The translations under genes were made by a program, and so were the position numbers. From NCBI RefSeq assembly GCF_002197845.1, contig NZ_NIDE01000017.1:310001-374000 (forward strand): a stretch of 64,000 bases of DNA, in the 5' to 3' direction. This document shows, piece by piece, positions 1-8,600 of this stretch. The notes beneath the pieces were generated by a model that was not told where the DNA came from, searched no databases, and saw nothing but the letters and a program-made list of their open reading frames with translations. Numbering within the stretch: the stretch's first letter is position 1; each line of letters begins with the position of its first letter. The stretch comes from Fimbriiglobus ruber (GTDB taxonomy: Bacteria; Planctomycetota; Planctomycetia; Gemmatales; Gemmataceae).

Positions 1-861
1 GGTCCGTGGCGCCCACCAGCGTGTATCCGAACGCCGCCGGGCCCAGGTTTTTGCCTCGCCCGAACCCGTCGGCCATCTCCCGGCGGACCTTGGCCCGGAG
101 TTGATCGACGAACCACTCGTGGAGCATGGCGAAGACGTGAAGCATCATCTTCGACTGCGGGTTCTCGGTGTCGAACCCATCGCTCGCCCCAACGATCCGC
201 CGACGGGCGTCGGCGGCCAACTTCCCGAGTTTGAGCGACTCGATGGCGTCCCGGCTGGCCCGTCCGAGTTCGTCGATGTACAGACAGGTGAGAGCCCCCC
301 GGGACCGGATTTCAGGACGGCCTTGGCCATCCGGTACCCGCGGCGGGCGGCGGTGGTGCCGGACACGGCCGCGTCCGCGAACACGTACGCCCACGGGACG
401 AACACCCGGTCCTGGGCGGCCCGTTCGAGGACGTTCTTGAGCTGCTGGTCGAGGGACCGGGGGTTGGAGTGGTCGCACAAGTACCGCAGGTAGACGGCCC
501 CGAGTCGAACCCCCGCGGGCCCACCGACCGGGGTGACGTCGGTTCGCTCGTCGGTGAACCGGTCGCAGAACGCGGCGGCCAGTTCGATGGCCTTGGCACG
601 GGTCGGTTTGGGCACGACCCAGGCCCGCACCAGGTCGGGCCACAACCGAGCCTGAAAGCTAAGGTAGGTCGTGGCCAATTCGATGCGGGCGGTCTCGTCG
701 GGCAACCCCCGCGCGTCGGACGCCGCGGAGGGCGGACCGACGTCGGGGGCGTGCGGGGGATCCGTCTTGCGGCCGGTGCCGCGGGGGTCCGCGTTGTTGT
801 CGTGGTCGGGCGACCGTTCCGTTCGGCCGTCTGACTTGTTCCGAGCCATGAGACACCTCAC
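1..861 (-). pseudogene. Serine recombinase (resolvase N-terminal domain), frameshifted and cut by the window edge
   Basis: The minus-strand reading begins at ATG 861 (or 846-849) and has a variable basic leader. Resolvase-fold sequence follows, including a LDQQLKN segment and a VFADAAVSGTTAARRGY loop typical of large serine recombinases. The frame then breaks at a run of six C/G near 294-300. It resumes in another frame with DELGRASRD and HVFAMLHEWFVDQLRAK, continuing past position 1. Site-specific recombinases of this family cut and rejoin DNA through a serine phospho-linkage. The catalytic serine is not securely placed here. The break is a one-base event in a homopolymer, so a sequencing error is possible. 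If it is real, the gene is dead. An IS66 element lies immediately upstream. Confidence 0.75.
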
Positions 862-999
862 CAGTGGAGGTGCCGGGTGTCACCGCTCTTGACCCAGTGG
901 GCCAAAATCGGTGACTATTCGTGAGAAGTCGTGAGTACGGGTGACCATTCCTGATCCGTCGCAACAGCCACACGGCAGGATAGTTATGGACGAAACGCT

Positions 1000-2866
1000 G
1001 TAAGCATTCGGTAAACCCATCTCCTGCATTTTACGTCCGTTCGGTGCGTACGTGCCCGTCTTCGGAGGCATGAGCCTCGAAGGACGACGGTCGGATGGCC
1101 TACCGGGATGATGTCACGACGTGTCCGTCGGGCGGGGTTCGCGATCCTGCGACCACGCGCGTTTCTGCTCGTCCGACAGGTTCCAGGGGAGATCCCGTTC
1201 GGCGTCCGCGGGTACTTCCCCTCCGGCCTCCGCGCAGGCCGTCAGGTACGCCGTCAGCCACGCGTGCGGGTTGAGATTCGCCAGGGACAGGGTCTGAAAC
1301 AGGCGGAACAGCATGGCCGCGAGTCGGCCACTCCACTCGGCCCCGGACCCGTAATAATTCTTGCGACCGACGACCGGCCCCCGTTGCGCCCGCTCGGCCG
1401 TGTTGTGATCCAACGGCACGTCCGGTTGGTCGAGGAACACGGTCAATCCGGCCCAGTGGTTCGCCAGGCTCTGCAGGACTTTCCTCCGGGCGGGTGGCAA
1501 CTGGGGGTCGGCTAACTCGTCGTCGCGTTGGGTCCGCATGGCCTCGACGTGGTCGCGCACCCGCTGGTCGGCCTCCGTCCGGGGCCGCGGAACGGCCGCC
1601 GGGAGGGGGGTCGCGTTCCGTCGCTCGTCGCTCCGGTGATACAGGCGACCGATGCGGGCGACCCAGCCGTCGGCCCACGCGGTGTGTTCCGGGCGTCCCT
1701 TCCGGACGCGGAGGAAATCTCGACGGACGTGGGCCCAACAGAACGCCAGGACGAGGGTCCCGCTCTGGACGGCCGCCATCGCCTGGTAAGCCGAGTACCG
1801 ATCGACGACCCGGGTGCCCTCGGCGTCGTCCCCGAAGTGCGCGTCCGGGGTCTCGCGGCCCCGCGTCGGTGAGAGTACGAACACGACCACGTCGGCCGCA
1901 GGAAACACCCACAGATACCAGCGGTGACCGGCGTTCCCCTCAACCGTGACGAACACCTGCCACCGCGTCTCGTCGGCGTGCCAGAACGTCTGCTCCTGCG
2001 AGTGCCCGACCAGGGCGTCGTACAAGGGCGTGAACAGGGGTTCCAATTGCTTCAACCCGTCGGTCGGGGTTCCGAGCGACAGGTCGAGGCCGTGCAACCG
2101 GAAGGCGTCCAGCAAGCGGTACGTCGGCCGCTGGAACACGTACTTGTCGGGGAGCAGATGGACCCAAATCGAGACGCCGATGCGGCTCTTAGGAATGACC
2201 CGGGGGGGCCGGCGGGGCCGTCACGAGGGGCGCGTTCCCCGGGCACGAACAACCCGACCGAGACCGGCGACGGCGGATCACCCGGCGGTGGGCTTTCACC
2301 TCGACCTCCAGGATCGTCGAATCCTCGGTCCCGGGGAACGCGACGAACGGCCGCCCACAGCACCCACACTGGCGCGGGTCGGCGGGCAGGTCGCGAACCT
2401 CGTCAACGGCCGGCAACGGATCGTGCGTGCGCTTGGCCGGGCTCGGTGTCCCCGGGTGTTGGCCCCGGGAGCGGCGGGGGAGCGGCGGCGGACCGGGGGG
2501 CCGCCCTCGGCGGGGGTGTCCGCACCGACCGTGGCCTCGGACGACGTCCCGAAGATCGTTTGCTGACGCAACCGGTTCTGGGCTTCGAGGTCCTGGATGC
2601 GCTCGCTCACACACCGCTCGCGTTCGACCGCGCGACCGTGCTGAGCCTTCCAGTACGCGGCCTGTCGCCCGCCCTCGAATTCGCGCGCGATGCGCGGGCA
2701 CACCGGGCACGATTCCCTCGTCGGAGAGGAATCGTGCCCGGTTGCCCGGGGGACGGCGGTCGCGCGCGTTGCGTCCATGCACACGCCATTGAACCCACCC
2801 ATCCCGCTCTTCCGCAAGCCCGATCACGACCCGGCAATGCGACCGGGGGGGGTTACCGAATGCTTA
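1000..2866 (-). mobile_element. IS66-family insertion sequence, copy with frameshifts
   Basis: Matching inverted ends, GTAAGCATTCGGTAA at 1000 and its reverse complement ending at 2866, bracket an IS66 transposase. The flanks GAAACGCT (992-999) and GAAACGCC (2867-2874) match at 7 of 8 bases, which fits the 8-bp target duplication of IS66. The element lies between the broken serine recombinase and the redoxin gene. Removing it would join the sequence upstream of the recombinase directly to 2867. Confidence 0.8.
1114..2817 (-). pseudogene. IS66 transposase (TnpC-like), three frame segments
   Basis: Read on the minus strand, the N-terminal part (about 2817-2480) has a coiled segment and the IFGTSSE motif. 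A zinc-ribbon part follows in a second frame (about 2480-2205; CGCCGRPF, ILEVEVKAHRR). The DDE domain lies in the first frame again (2139-1114; HADETRW, FCWAHVRRDF, DHNTAERAQRG). The second break falls exactly at a C7 run near 2203-2209; reading six bases there restores the frame. The other break is in C-rich sequence near 2460-2490. TnpC of IS66 cuts and joins DNA and normally needs TnpA and TnpB, which are absent here. A 12-bp perfect hairpin (2707-2741) lies near the start. Likely inactive unless the indels are errors. Confidence 0.8.
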
Positions 2867-3023
2867 CGAAACGCCCGTGTCCGCAACGACTTGTGCGAAG
2901 TGAACACGAGAATCCCGGCTCCCGCCGGTCTTCGCGGGGTTATCTCCGGCTATCTCCCACCAACAAATTCCGCAATGGGCGGTATGACAAAAAGCTGCGG
3001 AAGCGGTCCACCCGCGCGGCACG

Positions 3024-4109
3024 TCACGTCTGGACGTGGACCTTGCTCAGGTCCAGGTACTGCAGGTTCGCCTGCCGCACCTTCTCCCCCTCTTCGTCGT
3101 ACAGGAACGGCAGGAACGCGTAGCGCTTCCCGCGGGTCATCTTGCGCACCTCGTGCGTCAAGGCGCAGGAGAAGACCACGGCCCCGCCGGTGGGCGCGCG
3201 ATAGCCCCGCTGGCCGAATTCCGCGAAGAAGAGGTCGCCCCCCTCGTACTCCTCGGCGTTCAGGTTGATCGTTACGGCGAAGCGGCGGTGGGCCGTCGCC
3301 ATGGTCGTGTGGTCGCGGTGCCGCCTGAAAAAGCCCCCGTCCGCGGCGTCGTAGCAGGCCACGATGTACCGCTCGATGTGGGTGGCGTTGAATTGAAACG
3401 CCTTTCTGATCTCGGGGATCAGCCGCCGCTGCAACTGCGCTTCCGCCGCCTGGATGACGCCCTGGTCCTCAATGACGTGGTCCGACCGCCGCTTGTAGTT
3501 GTAGTTCATCGCCTGCACCGTCTTGCCGCCCATCTCCTTCATGTACCCGGACTCCTGGCCGCCGTGCCGCTCGTACAGGTCGATGAGGGCGCGGCAGAAC
3601 GGCCGGTCGAAGACGTGGGGCACCACGAGGACCGGGGCCGGGCCGTCCAGCGAGCGCATCGGCGGCAAGGTTTTGAGGAACTGGACGAGGGCCGGCACGT
3701 GGGCCGCCGGGTCGCCCTCGAACGGGATCACCGTCAGCGTGCGCAGGGCCTGGTCCAGCACGACCGTGTGTTGCCGGTACGGGCCGCCGTCCGGCGGGGC
3801 CGCGCCGTAGAGCCGGCTGATCGCGCGGTCGAAGTCCCAGAAGAACATGACGCCGGGCCAGCGGGGGACGATCCGGCCCAGGCGCTCGTCGTCCGGGTCG
3901 GTGCTGACGCCGAAAAAGCAGAAGTTCTCGATGTCGAACCCGCCGCCGATCCGGTCGATCTCGGCCAGGACGCGGCCGCCGGCGGGGTCGCCGGCGGACC
4001 CGAAGAAACAGAGAATGACGTACCGGCCGGCCACGGTATCGAACTGGTACGTGGGATTGACGGTACAGCGCGCAGTGAACCACGGGGCGGGTTCGCCAAG
4101 ACTGAGCAT
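3024..4109 (-). CDS. Redoxin-like / 2-oxoglutarate Fe(II) oxygenase (prolyl 4-hydroxylase-like) fusion protein
   Basis: 361 residues. Residues 1-155 resemble the AhpC/TSA redoxin fold (LSLGEPAPWF, VILCFFGSAGDPAGG, FCFFGVSTDPDDE), but the usual peroxidatic TxxC segment carries no cysteine. That half is therefore probably not a peroxidase. Residues 160-361 form a 2OG-Fe(II) dioxygenase. The facial triad is visible as H264-x-D266 (RHRDHTT) and H319 (ALTHEV), and R329 is a candidate 2-oxoglutarate-binding residue. Such enzymes hydroxylate protein or small-molecule substrates with Fe(II), O2 and 2-oxoglutarate; the substrate here cannot be told. The domain order redoxin-P4H is seen in some bacteria, where the first half may act as a redox sensor or scaffold (inference). 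No signal peptide is visible. The gene is monocistronic, divergent from the patatin gene. Confidence 0.85.
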   Translation of the reverse strand: MLSLGEPAPWFTARCTVNPTYQFDTVAGRYVILCFFGSAGDPAGGRVLAEIDRIGGGFDIENFCFFGVSTDPDDERLGRIVPRWPGVMFFWDFDRAISRLYGAAPPDGGPYRQHTVVLDQALRTLTVIPFEGDPAAHVPALVQFLKTLPPMRSLDGPAPVLVVPHVFDRPFCRALIDLYERHGGQESGYMKEMGGKTVQAMNYNYKRRSDHVIEDQGVIQAAEAQLQRRLIPEIRKAFQFNATHIERYIVACYDAADGGFFRRHRDHTTMATAHRRFAVTINLNAEEYEGGDLFFAEFGQRGYRAPTGGAVVFSCALTHEVRKMTRGKRYAFLPFLYDEEGEKVRQANLQYLDLSKVHVQT

Positions 4110-4540
4110 GATCCCTTCCTCGTCTTGAGTGGGCTGGCGATCCCGCCGCGCCCGTCCGGACGCCGACGGGAAAAGACCCGGTACGCTCTCGCGGCACCGG
4201 GTCGATCGCCGCCCACTATTTCCCCCCCAGTCATGGGTACTCCTTCGCCCAAATCACGTCCACTGACACGATGTCTAATTCATGATTCATACGTGATTTG
4301 GAATCATCGATCGGCGCTGTTCGGCGCAGGCACGGCGGCCCTGGAATCTGGATTTTGGGAAAAGAGGAGGTCGTGACCGAAGCGGAATGGCACGCTTGCA
4401 CCGACTCGTCCCGGGCGCGGTAGCCGCTCGCGGCCCGGAACCCCTTGCCCGGACTGCCCTTCCGCCCGTTCCCTGCGGTTGCCATTGCGTCGCGCGATCC
4501 GCCGCGATATGCCCTCTCCTTGCTGTCCGAGGAGGGTGTC
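4110..4540. promoter_or_regulatory. Divergent intergenic region between the oxygenase fusion and patatin genes
   Basis: About 430 bp without a convincing gene. It should carry promoters for both divergent genes. The lowest-GC part (about 4255-4320) contains a 7-bp inverted repeat, ATGATTC/GAATCAT, with a 12-base loop. This is a possible operator, but no clear -35/-10 pair can be named. Confidence 0.35.
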
Positions 4541-5899
4541 ATGTTCGCGGGTACGAGCCGGGGAATACTCCGAATCGTCGTGGCGGGAACGCTGGTCGTA
4601 CTGGCGACCGGGTGCCTGTGTCCGACCGTCCGGCCTGACCCGTCGCCGGTCCGCGCGGGGTACAACCCGGTCGAACTGGTCGACCTCGAAGGGCAGTGCG
4701 ACCAGCACCTGCTCCTCGACCCGAACGCCTTGTTCGGCGTCGCCGAGCGGGTCCGGCAGAGCCAGCAGACGATGCCCCCGGCGACCAGGCGGAGCGTCCT
4801 CGCGCTGTCCGGCGGCGGGTCGTATGGGGCGTACTCGGCCGGCGTGTTGGTCGGGTGGACGAAGGCCGGCACGCGGCCGAAGTTCGACGTGGTGACCGGG
4901 ATCAGTACCGGGTCGCTCATCGCCCCGCTGGCGTTCCTCGGCCCGGACCGCGACGCCGACCTGACGGTCCTGTACACGACGCTCCGCGAGCGGGACCTGT
5001 TCCGGTTCAAGCGGTCGCTCCGGTCGCTGCTGTCGGACGCGATCGCGGACAATTCGCCGATGCGGAAGAAGATCGACGCCATGGTCACCCCGGACCTGCT
5101 CCGGGCGATCGCGGCCGAACACGCCAAGGGCCGCCGGTTGTACGTCGGGACGACGGAACTCGACAGCAACCGGCAGGTCGTCTGGGACATGGGCGCGATC
5201 GCCGCCCGCGGGGGGGCGGACGACATCGAGCTGTTCCGCAGCGTGCTGCTGGCGTCGTCGTCGATCCCGGGGTTCTTCCCGCCGGTCAACATCCCGGTCA
5301 CGGTCGACGGCCGGACGTTGGTCGAGCGGCACGTGGACGGCGGGGTGAGCGCGGCCGTCTTTTTCCGCCCGCCGTTCGTTCCGCCGGAGGAGCGGGACGC
5401 CAACGGCGAGCCGGTCAAGCACGCGCTGGCCGGGTCCGACCTGTACATCATCGTGGCCGGCAAGCTCTACGCCGACCCCCAGGAGGTCAGCCGGCGGGCG
5501 ATCTTCATCGCCGGGAACAGCGTGACCGCCCTGATCTTCGCCCAGACCCGCGGCGACCTGATGAAGCTGTACACGGCGACCGTCCTGACCGGGATGAACT
5601 ACCACCTGACGGCGATCCCGCCCGCGTTCCAGGTGAACTCGTCGAGCACCGACTTCGACCCGGCCGAGATGTCCCGGATGTTCGACGAGGGTGTCCGGCA
5701 GGCCATGGAGGGGACGGTCTGGCGGTCGACCCCGCCGGGGTTGGAGAAGGGCGAGGGGGTGTCCGAGCGGGTCGGCACGCGCCTGACCGTGGTCCCCCTC
5801 GGCGTCCCGCGGCCGCCCGGCCCCCGGGCCACGCCGATCCTGGGCCGGCCGTGGCTGATGACCGGCAACGGCAACCCGGCCGGCGTGCCGGCGAAGTAA
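4541..5899 (+). CDS. Patatin-like phospholipase, predicted lipoprotein
   Basis: 452 residues from ATG 4541, chosen because GAGGAGGG lies just upstream and the product begins with a lipoprotein signal peptide (basic start, hydrophobic stretch, then LATGC with lipidated Cys25). The patatin fold is clear: oxyanion motif GGGSYG (91-96), nucleophile elbow GISTGS with Ser122, and the second dyad residue Asp266 in HVDGG. Patatins are Ser-Asp lipid acyl hydrolases. The lipid anchor places this one in an envelope membrane, where it could act on phospholipids or lipoproteins. An in-frame upstream ATG at 4445 would add 32 residues and spoil the signal peptide. The gene stands alone. Sure of the family, unsure of the substrate. 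Confidence 0.93.
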   Translation: MFAGTSRGILRIVVAGTLVVLATGCLCPTVRPDPSPVRAGYNPVELVDLEGQCDQHLLLDPNALFGVAERVRQSQQTMPPATRRSVLALSGGGSYGAYSAGVLVGWTKAGTRPKFDVVTGISTGSLIAPLAFLGPDRDADLTVLYTTLRERDLFRFKRSLRSLLSDAIADNSPMRKKIDAMVTPDLLRAIAAEHAKGRRLYVGTTELDSNRQVVWDMGAIAARGGADDIELFRSVLLASSSIPGFFPPVNIPVTVDGRTLVERHVDGGVSAAVFFRPPFVPPEERDANGEPVKHALAGSDLYIIVAGKLYADPQEVSRRAIFIAGNSVTALIFAQTRGDLMKLYTATVLTGMNYHLTAIPPAFQVNSSSTDFDPAEMSRMFDEGVRQAMEGTVWRSTPPGLEKGEGVSERVGTRLTVVPLGVPRPPGPRATPILGRPWLMTGNGNPAGVPAK

Positions 5900-6018
5900 G
5901 GAACGATGTTTGTCGTTGCGTGTGTCTTCGGGCGGACGGAGGGCTCTCGGTCATCTCTTTCAGGGTCTTCGCGGGAGTCGGTATTGTGCATCAAAGCTTG
6001 ATTTTAGCGCATTTAGCC

Positions 6019-7764
6019 TTACGGTTCGCTCGTGTTTCGGGGTGGTTTTGGGAAATTGCGGACGACGTTTTCGTACAGATCTGCTGGGAGGCCCCAACGC
6101 GTCAGGAGTTTTTTCTGTACCTCCGTTAGCGGTGACAATAGTACATATTGCTGACCATCTACCTCAATCGCACGCATGCCGATCGTTTTCATCACCTCCA
6201 ACAGCAACTCCGCGCTCGGCGTCGCCGTCTTTCGACCCGCCTGACCGGCGTACGCCCCGTGCAGTTTCTCACCCGTTTGCCGCAACCGCTCCCGCACCAC
6301 CCACTCGGTTAGCGTCAAGATCCGTAACGCGACACTCAACAAATACACCAGGCCCGCAATCCGCTGCTCGTCTTGCAAGTCGATCGGCGTCAAACCCGGT
6401 GGCCGACCCGTGAGCCGCGACCGGTCGTTTTCCATCCGATCTTGCCCGCGGTACGCCCACACCCCGTGCGCCAACCCCCGCGTCAGGTCATTGCTGGCAT
6501 AGACCTGCCACCCCAACGCGCGCTTCTTCTCCTGGATGGCGCCCTCGTTCCGCCGGACCTGAACCGCCAACGACATCGTTGTCTCGTCCGACTCCGGACG
6601 CCCGGCGTATCCTCGCTTGTGGCGCGTCGTCGGCGTCGCCGTCACGGTGTACGTCAGCAATCCGGTGACGCCTTCGCGCGTCAGAATGGCATCCGCCGCC
6701 GTGAGTTCCGTCTCCGACAACCTCTTCCTCCCCTGTTTGCGCGTCGCCCGTTCGCCGGGCCCCGCTTCGGCCGTGGCCAGATGTCGGTCCGCGGTGGCTC
6801 CCCGCGCCGGGGCGTACGCGACCGAACGCACCAGCCAACGCCGTCCCGTCCACGACACCTCCTTCCCCGCGACGTCGGCCGTCAACGCGATGTCGATCGA
6901 AAACCCCTCGGCGACCAAATCGGTGCCCTGGCCCTCGGGTCCGGGCCGCTCCACACGGTGCAACGGTCGGGCGCCATCCCACACCGGCCGCAAGAGCGTG
7001 TCGCGATCGGCACGACGGAGCTGGGATTCGGACAGCGGGCCGAGATAGAAATCGTCACCGGACGCCACGGCGGCCCGCGTCTCATGGGCCGCCATTTGAC
7101 CGCCCCCCACGAAGGTCCGGCCGCGGACACCGCCCGCGTTCTTGGCGGCGCGGAGCGCCGGAAGGTAAAGGGGGTCATCGGGTCTGTTGCCCGGGACGAC
7201 GGTGGTGATCAGAGGCAGGCCCAGCGGGTCGAGGATCGCCGCGGCGATCGTGCGTTGGGGCGTGTGGGGTCATCCTTACTGTGCCCGAACGGCAACAGGC
7301 CTTGCTCGGAGAGGACAGCGGCATAAGAATTGGCCGTGGTCGTAGCGATGCGGATCGTCGCGGTCGGAAGTCGGAAGTTGGTAGACGCGAATGGTGTGTC
7401 GGTTGAGATCCGGCTCAAAGGCGGCCCCGGCGTCGTCGGCACTCAACCGACTCAGCCCGTCGGCCAGCCGATCATCGTGGACGTCCGTGGGGACAATGGG
7501 TTCGCCCAGCAGCGCACGGAGGACCCCTTGGTGTTGTGCGACCCCGGGTTCGACGTGGTTGAGACAGGGATCGGAGTGGGACAGGATAAAGAGAAGCCCG
7601 ACGGCCAGAACGTCCGCAGGTGTGAGCGGCCCCTGCCAGTGGAGGGGAGTGGGAAAGTGCCGCTGCAAGTGGGTCAACAGGTCGAGCCGTTGGACGTGTG
7701 CCCACAGGACGGGCAGGTCCGAGACGCATTCGGCACGGGCCAAGCGGGGTTGGGTGGTGCTCAT
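6019..7764 (-). pseudogene. IS1634-like DDE transposase, frameshifted
   Basis: The N-terminal part (7764 down to about 7370) is a DUF4277-like start (VSDLPVLWAHVQRLDLL). The middle part (to about 7255; TTTANSYAAVL, FGHSKDDPTRP) is in a second frame. The DDE/RNase-H part (7110-6019; QDRMENDRSRLTGRP, RILTLTEWVVRERL) is in a third. The intact homologue at 33293-35035 shows the expected continuous order. At least two indels, near 7370 and 7255, make this copy a pseudogene. The stop codon lies within the left inverted repeat, as in the intact copy. Confidence 0.8.
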
Positions 7765-7837
7765 GTGCCCATTTACCCAAATCCCCTACTCTCCGTGAGC
7801 CCGAAGTTGAAACTGCCCCAAAACACGAGCGAACCGT
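6021..7837 (-). mobile_element. IS1634-like element, degenerate copy
   Basis: Inverted ends at 6021-6042 and 7816-7837 match at 21 of 22 bases (ACGGTTCGCTCGTGTTT...). They bracket a transposase whose protein aligns along its length with the intact copy at 33.3-35.0 kb. The intact copy has a further outer inverted repeat that I do not find here, so this copy may have lost its true ends. It abuts the prophage tail remnant. Confidence 0.7.
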
Positions 7838-7854
7838 GAGTTGGGGTTCAACAA

Positions 7855-8211
7855 ATGGGCGATGCCACGAAGCAGGCGGTTTTCCTGACCAAGTCGGCGA
7901 TTGCTTCCAACGGCAAGAAGACGTTCGCGCCGGTCGAACTGCCGGTCCCCGAGTGGGGCGGGAGCGTATTCGTTCGCAAGCTCGCGGTGGACGACGTCCC
8001 GGCCTACAACGCGGCCGTGAAGAAGGTCGAAGGCACCGACAACCACCGGATCGCGATCCTCACCCAGGCCCTCGTCGACGAGGCCGGCGCGTGCCACTTC
8101 GGCCCCGAGAGCGCGGAGGATCGGGCCGTCATCGCCGGGCTGGACCTGGGCGGCGCCGAGCGGGTGGTCGACAAGTTCCTGGAACTCAACGGGCTCGCCC
8201 GAAAAAACTGA
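7855..8211 (+). CDS. Phage tail assembly chaperone, short (G-like) product
   Basis: 118 residues. A small protein directly before an overlapping downstream frame and a tape measure gene is the standard tail-morphogenesis order in long-tailed phages. There the short product (like lambda gpG) and a frameshifted longer one (gpG-T) help wrap the tape measure protein during tail assembly. Residues such as VPEWGGSVFVRKLAVDDV suit the tail-chaperone families seen in siphophages. The gene ends at TGA 8209-8211, right after a slippery A AAA AAC. It starts 18 bp after the IS1634-like end, so upstream phage genes have been lost. No phage lysis or head genes are nearby. Confidence 0.75.
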   Translation: MGDATKQAVFLTKSAIASNGKKTFAPVELPVPEWGGSVFVRKLAVDDVPAYNAAVKKVEGTDNHRIAILTQALVDEAGACHFGPESAEDRAVIAGLDLGGAERVVDKFLELNGLARKN

Positions 8212-8600
8212 CCGACGCGGAACGGGGGCTCCTCCGGTTCTGCGACCACCACCGCATCCCCGATTTCCAGGCGTTCGCCGCGAACTACCCAGCGAGCGAC
8301 TGGCACACGTGGGAGGAGTTCTACCGGACCGAGGCCAAGGGCGAAGCGGCCCTCTGCCAGCGGCACGCGGAGCTGATGGCCACCTCGTTCAACACCCGCC
8401 CTTTCCGCGGCAAGGATTCCAGGATTGTTGAATCGATCGAGTTCTTACCCGCGTGGCTGAAGCCGTCGCCGGAAGAAGTGGTGGCGTCTGCCAAGGCGTC
8501 CGAGCCGAATCCCCAGGAACTGCGGAAGCGATTCGCGATGTGGGCCGGTATCGATCCCCTATCAGGTAAGCCGTTATGTCCGAATCAATCGGCAACCTGA
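7855..8600 (+). CDS. Tail assembly chaperone, long product made by -1 frameshift (GT-like)
   Basis: The codons CGA AAA AAC TGA at 8200-8211 contain the heptamer A AAA AAC (8202-8208). A -1 slip there skips the stop and continues as KKLTDAERGLLRFCDHH through to 8600, overlapping the tape measure start (8576) by 25 bp. The fused product would be about 248 residues. The extension has the expected T-like features: small, charged, and lacking a good start of its own. A -1 frameshift at this exact gene position is conserved across tailed phages (established). That this heptamer works is inference. Confidence 0.7.

Noticed and set aside
880-1071. 63-residue minus frame with CGCCDGSG before the serine recombinase
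   Set aside because: Its 5' part lies inside the IS66 end, so it cannot be the original gene; only the last 40 codons could be genuine, and no family was recognised.
1924-3123. 399-residue plus-strand frame
   Set aside because: Antisense to the IS66 transposase and oxygenase starts; arginine- and proline-rich shadow of high-GC coding sequence.
3024-4109. Active peroxiredoxin
   Set aside because: No cysteine in the catalytic TxxC position of the redoxin half.
4304-5605. Two long minus-strand frames
   Set aside because: Antisense to the patatin gene, which has clear catalytic motifs and a lipoprotein signal.
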